This document shows positions 62,201-64,000 of a stretch of DNA of 64,000 bases, in pieces. Both the position numbers and the translations under genes were made by a program. The notes below the pieces were generated by a model. The model saw only the letters and a program-made list of their open reading frames with translations. It made no database searches and was not told where the DNA came from. Every line of letters starts with the position of its first letter. Position 1 is the first letter of the stretch. The DNA comes from Ferruginibacter sp. Lineage in GTDB: Bacteria; Bacteroidota; Bacteroidia; Chitinophagales; Chitinophagaceae. The stretch spans positions 1-64,000 of the forward strand of contig JACMKX010000125.1 of NCBI GenBank assembly GCA_014379905.1. The letters run 5' to 3'.

Positions 62201-62888
62201 ACTGGAAGCAAAGCGGCAGGAGCTTGCAGGTATCAATGAGCAACTTGCAGAGGCGAAGCTGTCTGCATTGCAGGCACAGATGAACCCGCACTTTGTTTTT
62301 AATGCGCTCAATAGTATAAAGCGGATGATACTGGACGAAGAAAATGAAAAGGCTTCGAGATACCTTAGCAAATTTGCCCTCATGATTCGCATGACACTGA
62401 ATCATTCAAAGGAAACTTTTGTTACCCTGGCCGAAAACATCCAGTACCTGAAGGCATACCTTGAAATGGAACAATTGCGCTTTGACGCTTCGTTTAGCTG
62501 GAAAATTTCAGTGGATGAAAGTATTGATACCGAAGAAACAGCCATCCCTGCACTGATGATGCAGCCATTGGTAGAAAATGCCATCTGGCACGGTCTGATG
62601 CATATAGAAGCTGATAAAAAAATACTCATTGGTTTTACCCAGGATCAGCAACAGATTACCTGCACGATAGAAGATAATGGAATTGGCATTCGCCAGGCAG
62701 AAAAATTAAAAGCCGCTGGCAGGCCTTCTCATCAGTCGACGGGCATTGGAAATTTGAATAAGCGGATAAGGATACTAAATGAAAAATACGATAGCAACTG
62801 CACGCTTACAATAATGGATCTCATGGAATCCGGCAAAGGAAGCAGGGGTACGAGGGCGGTACTAAGTTTTAACCTTATAAACTTTTAA
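59217..62888 (+). CDS. Propeller-type sensor histidine kinase with GAF domain (LytS-type kinase)
   Basis: A 1223-residue membrane sensor. Signal peptide about 1-21; residues about 25-700 are a two-component regulator propeller with WITTASGLNRFDG, IWIGANM and similar W-x-GT-like repeats; then a Y_Y_Y domain (about 700-780) and a membrane helix at about 785-805. A coiled-coil and GAF domain span about 841-988, with ICVPVIHNDELLGIIDSEHH. The kinase (His_kinase/LytS type) has QAQMNPHFVFNALNSI with phospho-His1025 and a C-terminal ATPase domain (PLVENAIWHGLMH, DNGIGI). Its likely partner, a LytTR regulator, starts 8 bases later. The propeller-plus-GAF-plus-LytS layout has both an outer and an inner sensor. 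Confidence 0.93.
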   Translation: MMGILKSAMLILLLFPVIFAAGQHFNENSFVRYTTADGLSHNTVTGIVQDSTGYVWITTASGLNRFDGSRFIRFHSTSDSASIAAEELGGIAKLNKCHLGIYTTGLHIVDTRTGETHNIFIPYHDKQYQFKFNMIARAMGDEKGDIFILARSGFYHYDKNFRLLSRFDYYKESEVPVTHFYFGRDLFEMDSRRLLIVSIGGLYIYDKEKRSIKKMDAADCPAMAAFLDYPNSYTPYTFFQQKRGHLFMLKANGDSIIYINTIKNSKVATRLPFTPAENEFHWRSRLIPVNDTVFYITGHSSGFYKIRFYPESGIAKFYPEKYCPSYLCYDLLTDKQNSLWVATNRGLLRQDAGRKHVRVEPLPVYIKDSIPNIKVDDIYVLGDKVYAGGRDAGGLLLFDKKTLRFDKQLIFRKYNNRSNSIYAITAVDSSSLLLGTNGAILLFNSKKNTVTNISPPEWTEGAWTSDLYKDRKANIWIGANMTFRYNPESKKFVHVPTYERILSVPRVIQEDTSGHVWMAGHSIARYNINLQRFDMMVDSFPYIKMPDKQVNSFAIDQQNRIWLNSNNNGLICYDITRQSYRHFTRSHGLPDDNIASMIIIGKNLWLACYSGIACINLQTFKIVSFGKEDGFPDMTVVRGARFFYDTALHQLYMGFSDAIARFNPDDMLKPKSPPNVFIESLQISGKKINFLPQQHISTSWQDNEIRITIGAINFSVGNSQRFAYRILKDSTTAWQQLGSHPSFSISNLLPGTHIIQVKCFSLNNHWLPQLKEFRITVLPPFWKKGWFELMLILLAILFIYLFIRWKTGQARKKEMEKTHIQKLKADDYKSQFELEQISNYFSSSLADKKTEEEVLWDVAQNLIGRMNYVDCMIYLWNEDKTKMVQKAAYGPKGKPEYINAHVFDVLPGQGIVGHVMESRQPILLSDSRTDSRYRMDEAFRLSEICVPVIHNDELLGIIDSEHHLPGYFTERDIKILTTIATLIGNKIKQIASDQSLEAKRQELAGINEQLAEAKLSALQAQMNPHFVFNALNSIKRMILDEENEKASRYLSKFALMIRMTLNHSKETFVTLAENIQYLKAYLEMEQLRFDASFSWKISVDESIDTEETAIPALMMQPLVENAIWHGLMHIEADKKILIGFTQDQQQITCTIEDNGIGIRQAEKLKAAGRPSHQSTGIGNLNKRIRILNEKYDSNCTLTIMDLMESGKGSRGTRAVLSFNLINF

Positions 62889-62896
62889 AAATATTT

Positions 62897-63655
62897 ATGA
62901 AAGCGATTCTTGTAGATGACGAACCGGATGGTATACGCACTTTGCAGAAAATGCTGGAGTTGCACTGCCCACAAGTGAAGGTAACTGCCACCTGTAACAA
63001 TACCACGGCCGCAAAACAAAAGCTGGAAGAACTAAAACCTGATTTAATTTTTCTTGATATACAGATGCCCGGCAAAACCGGGCTGGATATGCTGGCTGAT
63101 TTAACGATTAAAAATTTTGAAGTAATTTTTGTGACAGCCCATAATGATTATATGCTGCAGGCCCTGCAATTTAGTGCCGCGGATTATTTATTAAAACCTG
63201 TTGACGAAGACCGGCTGATTGATGCCGTGAAGCGGGTAGAAAAAAAGCTGGAAGCAGGTAAAAAAGACCAGTGGTCCGAAACGCTCCTGCATAATCTTAG
63301 CAACCCAGGCAATTCCACAGAAATGCGTTTATGCCTGCCCACGACCAAAGGGTTCATTGTTCTTAAACTGGAGAATATTATTTATTGTGAAGCTGAAAGA
63401 AGCTATACCAAGTTTCATCTTGAAGGAAATAAAACGGTAACGGTATCCAAGCCTTTGCTGGAATACAATAATCTACTGGGCGATACCAGCTTTCTCCGCA
63501 TTCATAAATCTTTTCTTGTAAATCTGAGGCACGTAAAAGAATACCAACGGGGCGAAGGCGGCATGGTGATAATGAGCAATAATGCAGAGATAGAAGTAAG
63601 CCGCAGAAAAAAAGAACAATTTTTATTAAAGATTAAAGAGGTTTACAGGTACTGA
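62897..63655 (+). CDS. LytTR-family response regulator
   Basis: A 252-residue regulator. Receiver domain about 1-120 with VDDEP (6-10), LDIQMP (phospho-acceptor Asp54), VTAHNDY (Thr80) and LLKPVDE (Lys100). The LytTR DNA-binding domain occupies about 145-250 (ENIIYCEAERSYTKFHL, LRIHKSFLVNLRHVKEY), which binds direct repeats in promoters. Eight bases after the kinase gene, so the two form a pair. The target may be the lipoprotein gene starting at 63934, but no LytTR-type repeat was firmly recognised there. Confidence 0.95.
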   Translation: MKAILVDDEPDGIRTLQKMLELHCPQVKVTATCNNTTAAKQKLEELKPDLIFLDIQMPGKTGLDMLADLTIKNFEVIFVTAHNDYMLQALQFSAADYLLKPVDEDRLIDAVKRVEKKLEAGKKDQWSETLLHNLSNPGNSTEMRLCLPTTKGFIVLKLENIIYCEAERSYTKFHLEGNKTVTVSKPLLEYNNLLGDTSFLRIHKSFLVNLRHVKEYQRGEGGMVIMSNNAEIEVSRRKKEQFLLKIKEVYRY

Positions 63656-63933
63656 AAAAAATCTAGATATTAATCTCAAGCTATTAGCCTGACCATTACT
63701 AAAAAACCTTCGGGAAATGAATATTCGATTTCCTGACTTAGTTAGGTAACGGCACGGAATCCTATCCAGAAAATTCACAAATTCTACAGCCTGTTACAGC
63801 TTGCTGCAGGTAAATATCCGGAAATTGAAGGCTTACCTTTTATATAACCTGCGGCGGATAAAACACAATATTCCAACCGGGCAACGGTTTGGATTAAACG
63901 CTTGTCAATACCCTTATACTAAAACAGGATAAA
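63656..63933 (+). other. Intergenic region upstream of the last gene
   Basis: 278 bases holding the promoter of the gene at 63934. CCTGTTACAGCTTGCTGCAGG near 63790-63812 contains a partial dyad. No gene and no clear TAnnTTTG box was found; a regulator target site could lie here. Confidence 0.35.
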
Positions 63934-64000
63934 ATGAAAAAGAGCTATTTCTTGCTGCTGGCCGGCTGTTTAATTTCAATGGCAGCATGTAAAAAAACAA
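63934..64000 (+). CDS. Start of a lipoprotein gene, cut by the window end
   Basis: Only the first 22 codons are present. The product begins MKKSYFLLLAGCLISMAACK, a lipoprotein signal with two possible lipobox Cys (Cys12 and Cys19); LISMAAC, with Cys19, is the better one. Nothing more can be said. It is the first gene after the sensor/regulator pair and could be its target. Confidence 0.7.
   Translation, partial: MKKSYFLLLAGCLISMAACKKT

Overview
The window reads as ordinary chromosome of a Bacteroidota species, most likely a member of the Chitinophagaceae. Reasons: about 40% GC by eye, a TonB-dependent receptor with a carboxypeptidase-like plug extension, a type IX secretion C-terminal domain, a propeller/LytS-type sensor kinase, and promoter boxes of the Bacteroidota form TAnnTTTG. 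No rRNA, tRNA, CRISPR array, IS transposase or prophage module was found. About 50 intact genes are supported, plus five broken ones and many short intergenic repeats.

Layout. 1-9479: DUF1508 protein, rlmH, rhomboid protease, tilS, a TPR protein, etfB and etfA (separated by a dead four-helix-bundle gene), then a tight operon of bifunctional nuclease, secreted CarboxypepD_reg protein and ispE. 9480-20170: rocD, a VIT1/CCC1-like transporter, mgsA, a TPMT-like methyltransferase, a CDF transporter, a GH92 mannosidase, an acyl-CoA dehydrogenase, a yggS-type PLP protein, a TauE/SafE permease and a TonB-like protein. 20310-27929: folC facing a minus-strand run (NUDIX hydrolase, DinB/YfiT, FKBP, ABC ATPase, fbp), then an aspartate kinase and an L,D-transpeptidase. 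27930-37780: a second dead four-helix-bundle gene, hpd with a long leader, and purK and purE separated by an RND efflux operon. 37867-44165: small secreted proteins (one interrupted by a single stop codon), a 2OG oxygenase, a DUF1801 protein, a secreted YdjC-cupin fusion, an APC permease and a secreted VOC protein. 44184-51127: TonB receptor divergent from DUF4331, TPR and HupE/UreJ genes. 51128-52902: decayed genes around one small membrane protein. 52903-58903: PLP decarboxylase, a 40-residue ORF, an MddA-like methyltransferase, a second methyltransferase, a DUF3455 lipoprotein and a peptidase S74 (tail-fibre chaperone) protein. 59217-64000: a large sensor kinase with its LytTR regulator and the start of a lipoprotein gene.

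How the genes work together. EtfA and EtfB would take electrons from the acyl-CoA dehydrogenase. PurK and PurE do consecutive steps of purine synthesis. The adaptor, pump and TolC genes form one tripartite exporter. The kinase and LytTR regulator are a two-component pair. The TonB receptor, DUF4331, TPR and HupE genes look like one envelope system of unknown substrate, and this is the most interesting gene cluster here.

The most unusual signal lies outside the genes. Many intergenic regions carry short oligomer repeats, often a different motif at each gene and ending close to the start codon. Palindromic REP-like hairpins sit after genes. Related sequences appear in frame inside tilS and yggS. 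One composite palindromic block supplies the stop codons of two convergent genes.
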